Shown here: in pieces, positions 15,667 to 23,364 of the stretch
Position numbering within the stretch: the stretch's first letter is position 1
How the letters are laid out: each line of letters starts with the position of its first letter
NCBI GenBank assembly: GCA_964461835.1
Contig: CAYWVO010000001.1
Coordinates: forward strand, 186,001-250,000
Origin: CAYWVO01 sp964461835
GTDB taxonomy: Bacteria; Zixibacteria; MSB-5A5; WJJR01; JAJRUJ01
Length of the DNA: 64,000 bases
Direction: 5' to 3'
The notes under the pieces: generated by a model
What the model was told of the DNA's origin: nothing
Seen by the model: only the letters and a program-made list of their open reading frames with translations
Databases searched by the model: none
Position numbers and translations under genes: made by a program

Positions 15667-18051
15667 TTAACGGTCACGCAGTTCGGCATTAAATTTTTTC
15701 TTTACTGTCGAGATCGCATTTTCCTGGACAGCATTGACTTCATCGTCGCCCAACGTTCGATCCGGTGCTCGGTACACTAGAGAAATTGCGATGCTCTTGC
15801 GGCCCGGGGGGATGGGTTTTCCCTTGTAGATATCAAAAATCTCGACTGTTTCAGCGATATCGCCCGCCGCCTCACGCATGGTGCTGACCAACTCGCCGGC
15901 TTTCACTGAATCATCCACGATGAACGCACAGTCCCGTTCGGCCTTGGGAAACCGGGCGACCGGTTGATATGTCTTTCCGCTGGCGGCAATCCGGGAAAGC
16001 TGATCCACCTCCAAAATCGCTCCCCATACAGGCAGATCAAGCGCAAACCGGCGAGCGTACCGGGAATCAATCAAGCCGGCAAATCCTGCTGATTTATCAC
16101 CGATCTGCACCGCGAATGTCAAGTCTGCGGAAAACCCCGAATACTTTCCAGGCTGCAAGGTCACCTCCTGCCCCAGTGCCCCCGCCACGGTAACCAATAC
16201 TCCCTTGAGATCGAAGAAGTCGAGGGCGCGAGGTTGATCCGCCCAGCGGGTGACCGGTGCCTCACCAGCGAGGACTACCCCCAACGATTTCCGTTCATCG
16301 TATTTGCCGTTCTTCTGGTAAAATACGCGCCCCACTTCAAACAAACGAATTGAGGAAACCTGCCGGTTTACATTGTGCGCCACAACCGGCAGCAAGGTGC
16401 TCAATAACGACGGCCGCAAAATAGTCAGGTCTTCCGATAACGGATTCTTTAAGGTAATGAACTGCTCCTCGGACGCGGAGGGCGTGCGCCGGGGATCGGT
16501 CAACGAATTGGTAATGGCTTCGTACAGGCCGGCGGAGACCAGCGTATTGCGCAGGAAACTGTCGAACTGCGTCCCGGCATTTTCCGGAGTAGGAATCCTG
16601 CCGGCCGCGCTACGATTAATCGGGATTAGTTCATAATCCGCCAACCGCGCGACTTCTTCAATCAAATCAACTTCGCGGGTAATATCCGGCCGGAATGTCG
16701 GCACGGTGACCGCAATGGTCCGCCCCCCGGCTACACCAAATTCCAGGTTGGACAGAATGTTGATCATTTGTGGGGAGGATAGTTCCATCCCAATTAATCT
16801 GTTTGCGCGTCCCGGGCGCAGTTCCAGTCGCCGTGGTTCAATCGGTGCGGGATAGGCGTCGACGTGTCCGCGCGTGATCTGTCCGACCGCCAGCTCTGCC
16901 ATCAAGGCGGTCGCGCGCTCCAGGGCATATACCGTACCGTTGGGATCGACACCCTTTTCGAACCGGGACGCCGATTCGGTCTCCAATCCGACCGACTTAC
17001 GAGTACGAGCGATTCGGGCCGGATCGAAGTAGGCGGACTCCAGGAGCACGGTCTTCGTCTCATCGGTGACTTCCGAATCCAATCCGCCCATAATTCCCCC
17101 CAGCGCGACCGGAACCTGCCCGTCGGTGATCATCACACCAGAATCGGGAATCTGCCGTTGTCCGCCGTCCAGAGCAGTGAACGCTTCATTGTATTTGGCC
17201 CGGCGCACCACAACGCGTGCGTCCTTAAACCGAGTCAGGTCGAATCCATGGAGTGGTTGTCCGGTTTCCAGCATCACATAGTTGGTGATATCAACGATAG
17301 TGTTGATCGAGCGAATGCCGGCTGAATGGAGTCGTCGCCGCAGCCAGAATGGCGACGGTCCGATGGTAATTTCGTCAATAATCCGCGCTGAATACCGGGG
17401 ACACCCTTCGGGATCGTGGACCTCAACAGCAATTTGATCGCCGGTGGGCATTAGCTCACTCGATTCCACCATCGCGGTATCCGGCCGCTGAATTTTCGCG
17501 TCGGTCAATGCCGCAATTTCCCGCGCCAGGCCCAGGGCCGACATGCAATCCGGACGATTCGGGGTCAACTCAAAATCTAAAATCCAGTCATCCAGGTGCA
17601 AGAACCCCCAGACATCAGCCCCGGCCTCGGCCGATTCCTCATCAAATTCCATGAGGATGCTTGCCGCTTCGGAGAGGCCAAGCTCGGCTTCAGAGCATAA
17701 GAAACCGGGGGACGTAATGCCGCCGATTTCCTTGGTTCCCACGGTCACATTACCGGGGAGCACGGCTCCCGCTGTGGCATAAGGAGAATATTGCCCAATT
17801 CGTACATTGGGCGCGCCGCAGACAACCACATAATCCCCTTCACCGGTATTGAGCGTGCATAAGGTCAAATGAGGTTTCTCGGGGTGCCGCTCGACATGGG
17901 TAATGCGGGCGATCTTCACCCCAGAGAATCTTTCATACAGTGGCGTAATGCGCTCGACCGCAGTGCCAATCATTGTCAGGCGGTCGGCCAGTTCGTCCGG
18001 TGACCAGTCGAAGGTCACATAATCCTGTAACCACGAGTAGGCTATTCGCAT
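15667..18051 (-). CDS. pheT: Phenylalanine--tRNA ligase beta subunit
   Basis: The 794-residue protein is a full bacterial PheT. It has the N-terminal 'MRIAYSWLQDYV', an EMAP-type tRNA-binding domain (about residues 40-150), and the B3/B4 editing domain (about 210-370, containing 'TNYVMLETGQPLHGFD'). A B5 domain follows (about 400-475), then the catalytic-like core and a C-terminal FDX-ACB anticodon-binding domain ('PVARFPKAERDCAFIVDD' onwards). It pairs with PheS to form the alpha2-beta2 enzyme. The gene follows pheS by 51 bases on the same strand. Confidence 0.98.
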   Translation of the reverse strand: MRIAYSWLQDYVTFDWSPDELADRLTMIGTAVERITPLYERFSGVKIARITHVERHPEKPHLTLCTLNTGEGDYVVVCGAPNVRIGQYSPYATAGAVLPGNVTVGTKEIGGITSPGFLCSEAELGLSEAASILMEFDEESAEAGADVWGFLHLDDWILDFELTPNRPDCMSALGLAREIAALTDAKIQRPDTAMVESSELMPTGDQIAVEVHDPEGCPRYSARIIDEITIGPSPFWLRRRLHSAGIRSINTIVDITNYVMLETGQPLHGFDLTRFKDARVVVRRAKYNEAFTALDGGQRQIPDSGVMITDGQVPVALGGIMGGLDSEVTDETKTVLLESAYFDPARIARTRKSVGLETESASRFEKGVDPNGTVYALERATALMAELAVGQITRGHVDAYPAPIEPRRLELRPGRANRLIGMELSSPQMINILSNLEFGVAGGRTIAVTVPTFRPDITREVDLIEEVARLADYELIPINRSAAGRIPTPENAGTQFDSFLRNTLVSAGLYEAITNSLTDPRRTPSASEEQFITLKNPLSEDLTILRPSLLSTLLPVVAHNVNRQVSSIRLFEVGRVFYQKNGKYDERKSLGVVLAGEAPVTRWADQPRALDFFDLKGVLVTVAGALGQEVTLQPGKYSGFSADLTFAVQIGDKSAGFAGLIDSRYARRFALDLPVWGAILEVDQLSRIAASGKTYQPVARFPKAERDCAFIVDDSVKAGELVSTMREAAGDIAETVEIFDIYKGKPIPPGRKSIAISLVYRAPDRTLGDDEVNAVQENAISTVKKKFNAELRDR

Positions 18052-18102
18052 TGTGTCCGTCCATACATTTGCCGGAACTCCCCGGGGCGTGCGTCAGCGG
18101 CG

Positions 18103-19119
18103 CTAAAATTGTGCGAGAAAGCGCATGTCGTTTTCAAAAAACAGCCTAATGTCATTAATCCGATATTTCATCATTGCCAAGCGCTCGATACCCATGCCGA
18201 AGGCATATCCGGTTATGCGCTCGGGATCATAATTGACTGCCCTAAACACCTCCGGGTCGATCATCCCGGCACCCAAAATCTCCAGCCAGCCTTCAAATTT
18301 ACACAACTGACACCCGGAACCCCCGCACAACAGGCAATTGACATCCACCTCCGTTGAGGGTTCGGTGAACGGGAAAAACGACGGCCGAAAGCGCAGTTTT
18401 GCCTCCGCGCCAAAAAACTGTTCGGCAAAAGCCACCAGGACTCCCTTCAAATCGGCCATCGAAACATCCGCGGCGGCATAAAACCCCTCCACCTGGTGGA
18501 ACATGCAGAATGACCGGGCATTGATCGCCTCGTTCCGATAACTGCGTCCCGGCGCCAGGATGCGCACCGGGGGCCGGCGCTTTTCAAAGACGCGCACCTG
18601 TACCGGTGAGGTATGTGTCCGCAATAAGTACTCGCCGCCCAGGAAAAAGGTATCCTGCATGTCCCGCGCCGGATGGTCGGGCGGGAAATTGAGGGCGGTG
18701 AAATTATAGTAGTCCGTTTCAACTTCCGGACCATCAGCGACTTCAAAACCCATCCCGTAGAAAATCCGCACGATTTCGTCGGTAACCTGCGTGAGCACGT
18801 GTGTGCGTCCCCGCGGGACGGTTCGTCCCGGCAGCGTATAATCAATCGCGGTGGGCTGTGGCGTTCGCTGGAGGCCAATCTCTTCCTTCTTGGCGTCAAA
18901 GAGCGTCTGCAAGTCGCTGCGAACGGCATTGGCCGCGGCGCCGATTTCTTTCCGCTGTTCCGGGGGATACTCTTTCAGGCTGCGTAAAATCCGCGAGACT
19001 TCGCCTTTGCGCCCCAGCCAGCGCGACTTGAACTGATCCAGCCCTTGCTGGTTGGTAAGCGTCGCCAGTTCCGCTTTGGCGGTTGCGACCAGGGTATCGA
19101 GGTCCGGCATGTCAGGCAT
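18103..19119 (-). CDS. pheS: Phenylalanine--tRNA ligase alpha subunit
   Basis: The 338-residue protein is a class II synthetase alpha subunit. It has an N-terminal coiled-coil arm (about residues 1-85) and motif 1/2 regions including 'PDHPARDMQDTFF' and 'LLRTHTSPVQVR'. The tRNA/Phe-pocket segment 'FHQVEGFYA' follows. Motif 3 is in 'GYAFGMGIERLAMMKY'. A GGGAGA ribosome site supports the ATG at 19119. An intrinsic terminator structure lies immediately upstream (19138-19170), between rplT and pheS, and might act as an attenuator for pheST. Confidence 0.98.
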   Translation of the reverse strand: MPDMPDLDTLVATAKAELATLTNQQGLDQFKSRWLGRKGEVSRILRSLKEYPPEQRKEIGAAANAVRSDLQTLFDAKKEEIGLQRTPQPTAIDYTLPGRTVPRGRTHVLTQVTDEIVRIFYGMGFEVADGPEVETDYYNFTALNFPPDHPARDMQDTFFLGGEYLLRTHTSPVQVRVFEKRRPPVRILAPGRSYRNEAINARSFCMFHQVEGFYAAADVSMADLKGVLVAFAEQFFGAEAKLRFRPSFFPFTEPSTEVDVNCLLCGGSGCQLCKFEGWLEILGAGMIDPEVFRAVNYDPERITGYAFGMGIERLAMMKYRINDIRLFFENDMRFLAQF

Positions 19120-19137
19120 GTCATCTCTCCCGCAAAC

Positions 19138-19170
19138 AAAAAACGAGATCGATTCACAAAATCAATCTCG
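19138..19170 (-). terminator. Intrinsic terminator/attenuator between rplT and pheS
   Basis: On the minus strand an 11-bp stem (CGAGATTGATT with AATCGATCTCG, one wobble, 5-base loop) is followed by six T residues. It lies after the rplT stop and only 18 bases before the pheS start. It may simply end the infC-rpmI-rplT unit, or it may control read-through into pheST as in E. coli. No leader peptide was seen in the short gap. Confidence 0.85.
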
Positions 19171-19204
19171 TAATGTGTATCGGCCGACTTGGCGTTCGGC
19201 TGAC

Positions 19205-19555
19205 TCAGGTTGCCGTCGCCGCCTCGACCACGCGTCTAAAGCCGTCGATATCCGTAGCGGCCAAATGGGCCAGGCTTTTGCGATCAAGCGCAATATTCGC
19301 CTTCCGGAGGCGATCCATCAGGACGGAATAGGACACACCGCATTGCCGCGCGGCGGCGTTGATGCGAGCGATCCACAGCGACCGGAACTCCCGTTTGCGG
19401 TTGCGCCGATCGCGATACGCGTAGCGCATGCCTTTCTCGACGGTTTCCCGCGCGGTCCGGTATAACTTCCGCCGACCGCCGAAATTTCCCTTCGCGGCCT
19501 TGACGTACCGCCGACGGCGGCGATGACCGGGAACTGCTGATTTGGCACGAGACAT
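19205..19555 (-). CDS. rplT: 50S ribosomal protein L20
   Basis: The 116-residue basic protein is a typical L20. It has the N-terminal 'RAKSAVPGHRRRRRYVKAAKG' region (basic rRNA-binding extension) and the conserved 'AYRDRRNRKREFRSLWIARI' segment, followed by 'NAAARQCGVSYSVLMDRL'. L20 binds 23S rRNA early in 50S assembly and in many bacteria represses its own operon. The gene order infC-rpmI-rplT is the classic one. Spacing to rpmI is 30 bases. Confidence 0.98.
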   Translation of the reverse strand: MSRAKSAVPGHRRRRRYVKAAKGNFGGRRKLYRTARETVEKGMRYAYRDRRNRKREFRSLWIARINAAARQCGVSYSVLMDRLRKANIALDRKSLAHLAATDIDGFRRVVEAATAT

Positions 19556-19585
19556 GGGACAAATTTCTCCGCTGAGAAAACGCGA

Positions 19586-19780
19586 CTAGGCCAGGATCAT
19601 CCGCCGAATACGGAGGCGGTCCGATGCCGAGACAAACCCGCCTCGGCGCAGATGGCGCTTGCGTTTGGTTGTCTTCTTGTTGAAGATATGGCTGGTAAAC
19701 GCAGAGGCCCGTTTAATTTTGCCGTGCTTGGTGGCCTTGAACCGTTTCCGCGCCCCGCGATTTGATTTCATTTTCGGCAT
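19586..19780 (-). CDS. rpmI: 50S ribosomal protein L35
   Basis: This is a 64-residue basic protein beginning 'MPKMKSNRGARKRFKATKHG' with the C-terminal 'RRGGFVSASDRLRIRRMIL'; both are standard L35 features. The frame is open slightly upstream to 19801, but the ATG at 19780 gives the family's normal N-terminus and length. It lies between infC and rplT in the conserved translation operon. Confidence 0.97.
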   Translation of the reverse strand: MPKMKSNRGARKRFKATKHGKIKRASAFTSHIFNKKTTKRKRHLRRGGFVSASDRLRIRRMILA

Positions 19781-19864
19781 AATCTCTACTACTCCCGCCA
19801 ACTACGAAATTGCGCAAGATATATTTCATAACGTTGTCGTCAAGCCTTTTCTTGGGCCACTTTT

Positions 19865-20545
19865 TCAATTATTTGGCTTGTCGGTGTCACTTTTGCCGCC
19901 GGATTCAGTCTTTTTTTCCTCAGACTGCTTTCCCGTAGCTGACGATTTTCCGGAATCACCCCTGGCAGCCTCGCGTTCTTTGTCTGTCTTGGCTTTGCTG
20001 CTGGCCGACTTCTTCTTCGACACGACTTTCTTAGGCACAACCAACATCGACATGTGGCGCCCCTCCATCCGCGGTCGTGTCTCAGGCGTGCCGACATCTT
20101 CGAGCAACTCTTCTACCTGCTCCAACACCCTGGCCCCGTATTCGGTATGAGCCATCTCCCGTCCCCGGAATTCAACATACACTTTGACCTTGTGTCCGGC
20201 CTGGAGGAATTCCCGGACGTGTCGGGTTTTAAACTCAATATCGTGTTTGTCGATCTTGGGGCGATAGCGCATCTCCTTCAGTGTCGTGGCTTGCTGTTTT
20301 TTCCGCGCCTTGCGCATGCTTTTGGCTTGTTCGTATTTGTACTTGCCCAAGTCCATGATGCGGCAGACCGGGGGGCGGGCGGTAGCGCTGACTTCAACTA
20401 AATCCAGCCCCTCATCTTCGGCGAGACGAATCGCTTCGCGGGTCGGCATTATTCCGAGTTGATCGCCATCGGCACCAATGACCCGGACTTGAGAATGGCG
20501 AATTCGATGGTTTGCCCGTGGTACCGGAATGCGTTTCTTCCTGAT
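19865..20545 (-). CDS. infC: Translation initiation factor IF-3, probable ATC start codon
   Basis: IF-3 keeps ribosomal subunits apart and proofreads the initiator tRNA-start codon pair. The N-domain ('HRIRHSQVRVIGADGDQLG'), linker ('DLGKYKYEQAKS') and C-domain ('MRYRPKIDKHDIEFKTRH...') are all present. An AGGAGG site ends 7 bases before an ATC codon at 20545. A TTG at 20551 is in frame but only 1 base from that site, so the ATC start is preferred. Use of AUU/AUC starts is known for infC as an autoregulatory device. A lysine/serine/glutamate-rich C-terminal tail of about 45 residues is unusual. Cotranscribed with rpmI and rplT. Confidence 0.95.
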   Translation of the reverse strand: MRKKRIPVPRANHRIRHSQVRVIGADGDQLGIMPTREAIRLAEDEGLDLVEVSATARPPVCRIMDLGKYKYEQAKSMRKARKKQQATTLKEMRYRPKIDKHDIEFKTRHVREFLQAGHKVKVYVEFRGREMAHTEYGARVLEQVEELLEDVGTPETRPRMEGRHMSMLVVPKKVVSKKKSASSKAKTDKEREAARGDSGKSSATGKQSEEKKTESGGKSDTDKPNN

Positions 20546-20783
20546 AGTCAATCCTCCTGTTAAATTCGAGCCGTTTCGTTATTTCCCGTTTCAACAACCC
20601 GGCGTACATTGAACGTGCCATTTTGCAATATTAATTGCATCGGCACGCCGGTCATTCACTTTTGCGGCTGCTTAATCCGGATTAGCGGTTCACACTCCCC
20701 TCCCCAGATACACGACCACCCGTCCGATTGGGCGGAGGAACATCGAGAAGTCTTCTTTGGCAGATGATTGCAGCCATGGAGCA

Positions 20784-20860
20784 TGGTGGGCGATACTGGA
20801 ATTGAACCAGTGACCTCTTGCATGTCAAGCAAGCACTCTAACCAACTGAGCTAATCGCCC
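20784..20860 (-). tRNA. tRNA-Val (anticodon GAC)
   Basis: The minus strand folds as a complete cloverleaf. The acceptor stem is GGGCGAT/ATCGCCC, and the D-arm contains AGCTCAGTTGGTTAGAG. The anticodon stem is CTTGC/GCAAG with loop TTGACAT (anticodon GAC), and the T-arm has GGTTCAATTCC. CCA is encoded at 20784-20786. A good promoter lies about 80 bases upstream. Confidence 0.97.
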
Positions 20861-20938
20861 ACATCTACAGCCGCGCAAACCGGACAACTGCCGCGCGGTA
20901 CACTGTCCGTTATGGCAAGATCGTTTCCCCACATAAGT

Positions 20939-20967
20939 AATATCAACGGCCCTCTGGCGGTTGTCAA
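20939..20967 (-). promoter_or_regulatory. Sigma-70-type promoter for tRNA-Val
   Basis: On the minus strand a perfect TTGACA (-35, bases 20967-20962) is followed after 17 bases by GATATT (-10, bases 20944-20939). Predicted transcription starts near 20932, about 70 bases before the mature tRNA. The remaining 160 bases up to the rrf2 stop hold no recognisable gene. Confidence 0.6.
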
Positions 20968-21125
20968 GTCGTTTCAAAATACCGCGCAGATACAGTCGTG
21001 AGGACCGGCCGGCATAACGACCTTCGCAGTATCTTCGTGATACATCCTCGGGGCGTTGGTGATAAAAAAAGAGAAGGCGACAATACGATTCCCGGTGGGC
21101 AAGCCGTTGTTCAACATCCAGGGAC

Positions 21126-21530
21126 TTAGAATCCTTCGGCAAGTTCTTTCAATGAATGCCGATTATACACGGTCATCATTTGCTTGCGGGCATCAAGAAC
21201 TACCCGGCGGATGGGACAGGTTGCGATCTTGGTGCACGCTTTCCTATCGAGGAAGCATTTCATCGGGTCGCCGTTCCCCTGCACCGACTTGACGATTTCC
21301 GCCATGGTGATTTTCCCCGGGGTCTTGGCCAGGGAAAATCCTCCCCGGACACCACGATGTGATTTGACGATGCCCGACTTGGAAAGACTCTGAAAGATTT
21401 TGGCCAAAAACTTATCGGGTATCTTCTCTGCGCGGGCAATTTCCCCCAGGCTCACAACCGCCCCCCGCGGCTGCCGGGCGAGGTAGATTGCTCCAATCAA
21501 CCCATACTCTTCTGCTTTGGTGAATTGCAT
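21126..21530 (-). CDS. Rrf2-family transcriptional regulator, IscR-like with three cysteines
   Basis: The 134-residue protein has an N-terminal winged helix ('EYGLIGAIYLARQPRG', 'IPDKFLAKIFQSLSKSGIVKSHRGVRGGF') and the three cysteines of iron-sulfur Rrf2 proteins: C-x6-C-x5-C within 'KCFLDRKACTKIATC' near residue 95. IscR and NsrR use such cysteines to bind a cluster and sense Fe-S or nitric oxide status. No isc or suf genes are next to it, so its regulon is unknown. It has its own strong promoter 140 bases upstream. Autoregulation is plausible but unproven. Confidence 0.9.
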   Translation of the reverse strand: MQFTKAEEYGLIGAIYLARQPRGAVVSLGEIARAEKIPDKFLAKIFQSLSKSGIVKSHRGVRGGFSLAKTPGKITMAEIVKSVQGNGDPMKCFLDRKACTKIATCPIRRVVLDARKQMMTVYNRHSLKELAEGF

Positions 21531-21666
21531 GTCTTACCCCTCCAGTCGGCTGCATTCCCCACTGGCTACCGGTAACCCCAACCGTTGGCCATCATCAGCG
21601 CGGTCTCCTTCCGGACGGCTTACAAATAACCTTAACCGGTCATTTTTTGTACCAATTCATGTGAAG

Positions 21667-21695
21667 AATGTAGCAATATCGGAGTAGTGTGTCAA
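21667..21695 (-). promoter_or_regulatory. Sigma-70-type promoter for the Rrf2 regulator
   Basis: On the minus strand a perfect TTGACA (bases 21695-21690) and TACATT (bases 21672-21667) are separated by 17 bases. Predicted start near 21660 leaves a leader of about 130 bases before the gene. Confidence 0.65.
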
Positions 21696-21781
21696 GCATG
21701 AACTAAGCTCTTCATTGCGGCTTTGACATTGTTGGACAAGAAGATGTATGGAATTCCCATACTGTGCCATGAGCCCGCTTT

Positions 21782-21811
21782 TTGACATATTGACAGATTA
21801 TATCATAGTAT
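21782..21811 (+). promoter_or_regulatory. Candidate sigma-70 promoter upstream of the minor pilin genes
   Basis: TTGACA at 21782-21787 and TAGTAT at 21806-21811 are separated by 18 bases. A second TTGACA overlaps at 21790-21795. The predicted transcript would run about 290 bases before the first pilin gene at 22109. The 578-base gap 21531-22108 also holds an AATTGGCG...CGCCAATT inverted repeat (about 21822-21893) and a palindrome at 21961-21975; no gene was found in it. Confidence 0.45.
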
Positions 21812-21960
21812 TTCACTCGGAAATTGGCGGGCAAGGATACATTGATCACCGAGATTCTCTTCATTGCGTGGCTGTCTTCCGTTTTCGCCAATTCCCGCGA
21901 CAGCGTATAGGTAAAATCCCATAGTTTCCCTGCTACCCGGGAGTGCCACTCAAGGATTCG

Positions 21961-21975
21961 GCAGGGTCACCCTGC
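21961..21975. promoter_or_regulatory. 15-base perfect palindrome, operator candidate
   Basis: GCAGGGTCACCCTGC has 7-base arms that are exact reverse complements around a single central base. It lies 134 bases upstream of the PilV-like gene and downstream of the candidate promoter, as an operator for a dimeric regulator would. No factor can be assigned. Confidence 0.4.
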
Positions 21976-22108
21976 AGAAATGTCGTCGTAACGTCTTGTT
22001 TCGTGGGCAGTTAAGTAATGGGGCGTCCCTCGCGGGCAATTCGGCATCCCAATTTGCATACATCTTCAAACAGAACAGGTCCCCAAAAGGACCAGTAAGG
22101 GGCACTTT

Positions 22109-22507
22109 ATGATTAACGTCATACGAAGACAGGAGGGCATCAGCCTCATCGAAGTGCTCGTTGGGATGCTGGTGTTTTCGCTGGGCATGTTACTGCTTAT
22201 TCCCATGGTCGTCACTTCTATCACCGGCAATCAGACGGCCCGTAATACCGACCGGGCAATGGAGGACCTGCAAAACGTGGTCGAGGCGTTTAAGGCAGGC
22301 GGAATACCGGACAATGGCATGGAGTACGACGTGGAAACGGGGCGACATGTCTATTGGTGGATCCAAGAGACAGATCCACCAACAGAGAACTTAAACGAGC
22401 TCGTCGTCGAAATCCAATGGGAAGACCCCAACGGAGACTTCCATTACAAGCGGTTGAAGTCGTATGTCTACCGCAAAGTGGCCCCCGGCACAGGAGGTTC
22501 CCAATGA
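22109..22507 (+). CDS. Type IV pilus minor pilin, PilV-like
   Basis: The 132-residue protein starts with a prepilin signal: a short basic leader, then G before 'ISLIEVLVGMLVFSLGMLLL', with the family glutamate at +5 of the mature protein. The hydrophobic N-terminal helix is complete. The small C-terminal part resembles PilV/GspI-type minor pilins, which prime pilus or pseudopilus assembly at the inner membrane. AAGGGG precedes the ATG. Its stop overlaps the next gene's start (ATGA), so it is coupled to the PilW-like gene. The major pilin and the assembly ATPase are not in this window. Confidence 0.82.
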   Translation: MINVIRRQEGISLIEVLVGMLVFSLGMLLLIPMVVTSITGNQTARNTDRAMEDLQNVVEAFKAGGIPDNGMEYDVETGRHVYWWIQETDPPTENLNELVVEIQWEDPNGDFHYKRLKSYVYRKVAPGTGGSQ

Positions 22508-23346
22508 TTGTGCCACGTCTGAAATTGTGCCGATACTTGCGGCAATTCGGAAGCCAACGCGGGACAACCCTTATCGAGTTGCTCGTCGCCAGTGTGATTG
22601 GTCTGATCGTAGTGGGTGCAGCATTCCAGTTGTATCTGACCCAACATAAAAACTGGGTCACCCAGGACCAGGTCACCGATGTTCAACAGGCGGCCCGGAG
22701 TTCGATCAAAATGCTCTCGAACCATATTCGCATGGCTGGGTACGGGTTGCCGAACAAGGTTGCACCACTCACCGCCGTGAACTCTAATCCGGATACATTA
22801 TTGGTTATGTATCAGCCCGCCGGGGGATGCGAAGCGCCAATTGAACACGACATGCCACAACCCTCCGCCGAATTGCGCTGCGACGGCCACGACATCTCCT
22901 GCTTTGAGGAGGACCGTTGGGCGTATATTTACGACGCCGTCGCGGATACCGGTGAGTTCTTCCGAATCACCGAAGTCCAGACGGGGTCCTCCCATATTCA
23001 ACATAATCAGGATGTGTTCTCGCGGAAGTATCCAAAGGGGAGCGACGTGACGATGGTGGAAACCTACCGCTTCTATATCGACGATACCGATACCCTACAC
23101 CCGATGCTCATGTTTGAGGAGGTGGGCGCTCAACCCCTTCCCTACGCCGAGAATATCGAAGACCTGCAATTCCGTTTTGTCATGCAGAACGGCGATACAG
23201 TGGACGTGCCCGCTCAACCGGGTATGATCCGGCAGGTGCTGATCAATCTGACGGCACATACGGAAAAGACCGACTTGCAGTTCGCGGGCGAATATCGCCG
23301 ACGAAGTTTCGCGACCAAAGTGCAAGTTCGCAATCTGGGATTTTAA
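22504..23346 (+). CDS. Type IV pilus minor pilin, PilW-like
   Basis: The 280-residue protein has a prepilin cleavage region 'SQRGTTLIELLVASVIGLIV' (glutamate at +5) and a long C-terminal globular part containing 'RSSIKMLSNHIRMAGYGLP', the segment typical of PilW. An AGGAGG site 6 bases before the ATG at 22504 fixes the start; the longer open frame back to 22354 lies inside the PilV-like gene. PilW works with PilV and PilX as minor pilins that start fibre assembly. The downstream PilX-like gene begins 18 bases later. Confidence 0.85.
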   Translation: MIVPRLKLCRYLRQFGSQRGTTLIELLVASVIGLIVVGAAFQLYLTQHKNWVTQDQVTDVQQAARSSIKMLSNHIRMAGYGLPNKVAPLTAVNSNPDTLLVMYQPAGGCEAPIEHDMPQPSAELRCDGHDISCFEEDRWAYIYDAVADTGEFFRITEVQTGSSHIQHNQDVFSRKYPKGSDVTMVETYRFYIDDTDTLHPMLMFEEVGAQPLPYAENIEDLQFRFVMQNGDTVDVPAQPGMIRQVLINLTAHTEKTDLQFAGEYRRRSFATKVQVRNLGF

Positions 23347-23364
23347 ACATTACGAGGGACTGTC

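Noticed and set aside
22354..22503. N-terminal extension of the PilW-like frame
   Set aside because: It lies wholly inside the PilV-like gene in another frame; AGGAGG before the ATG at 22504 and the prepilin signal fix the later start.
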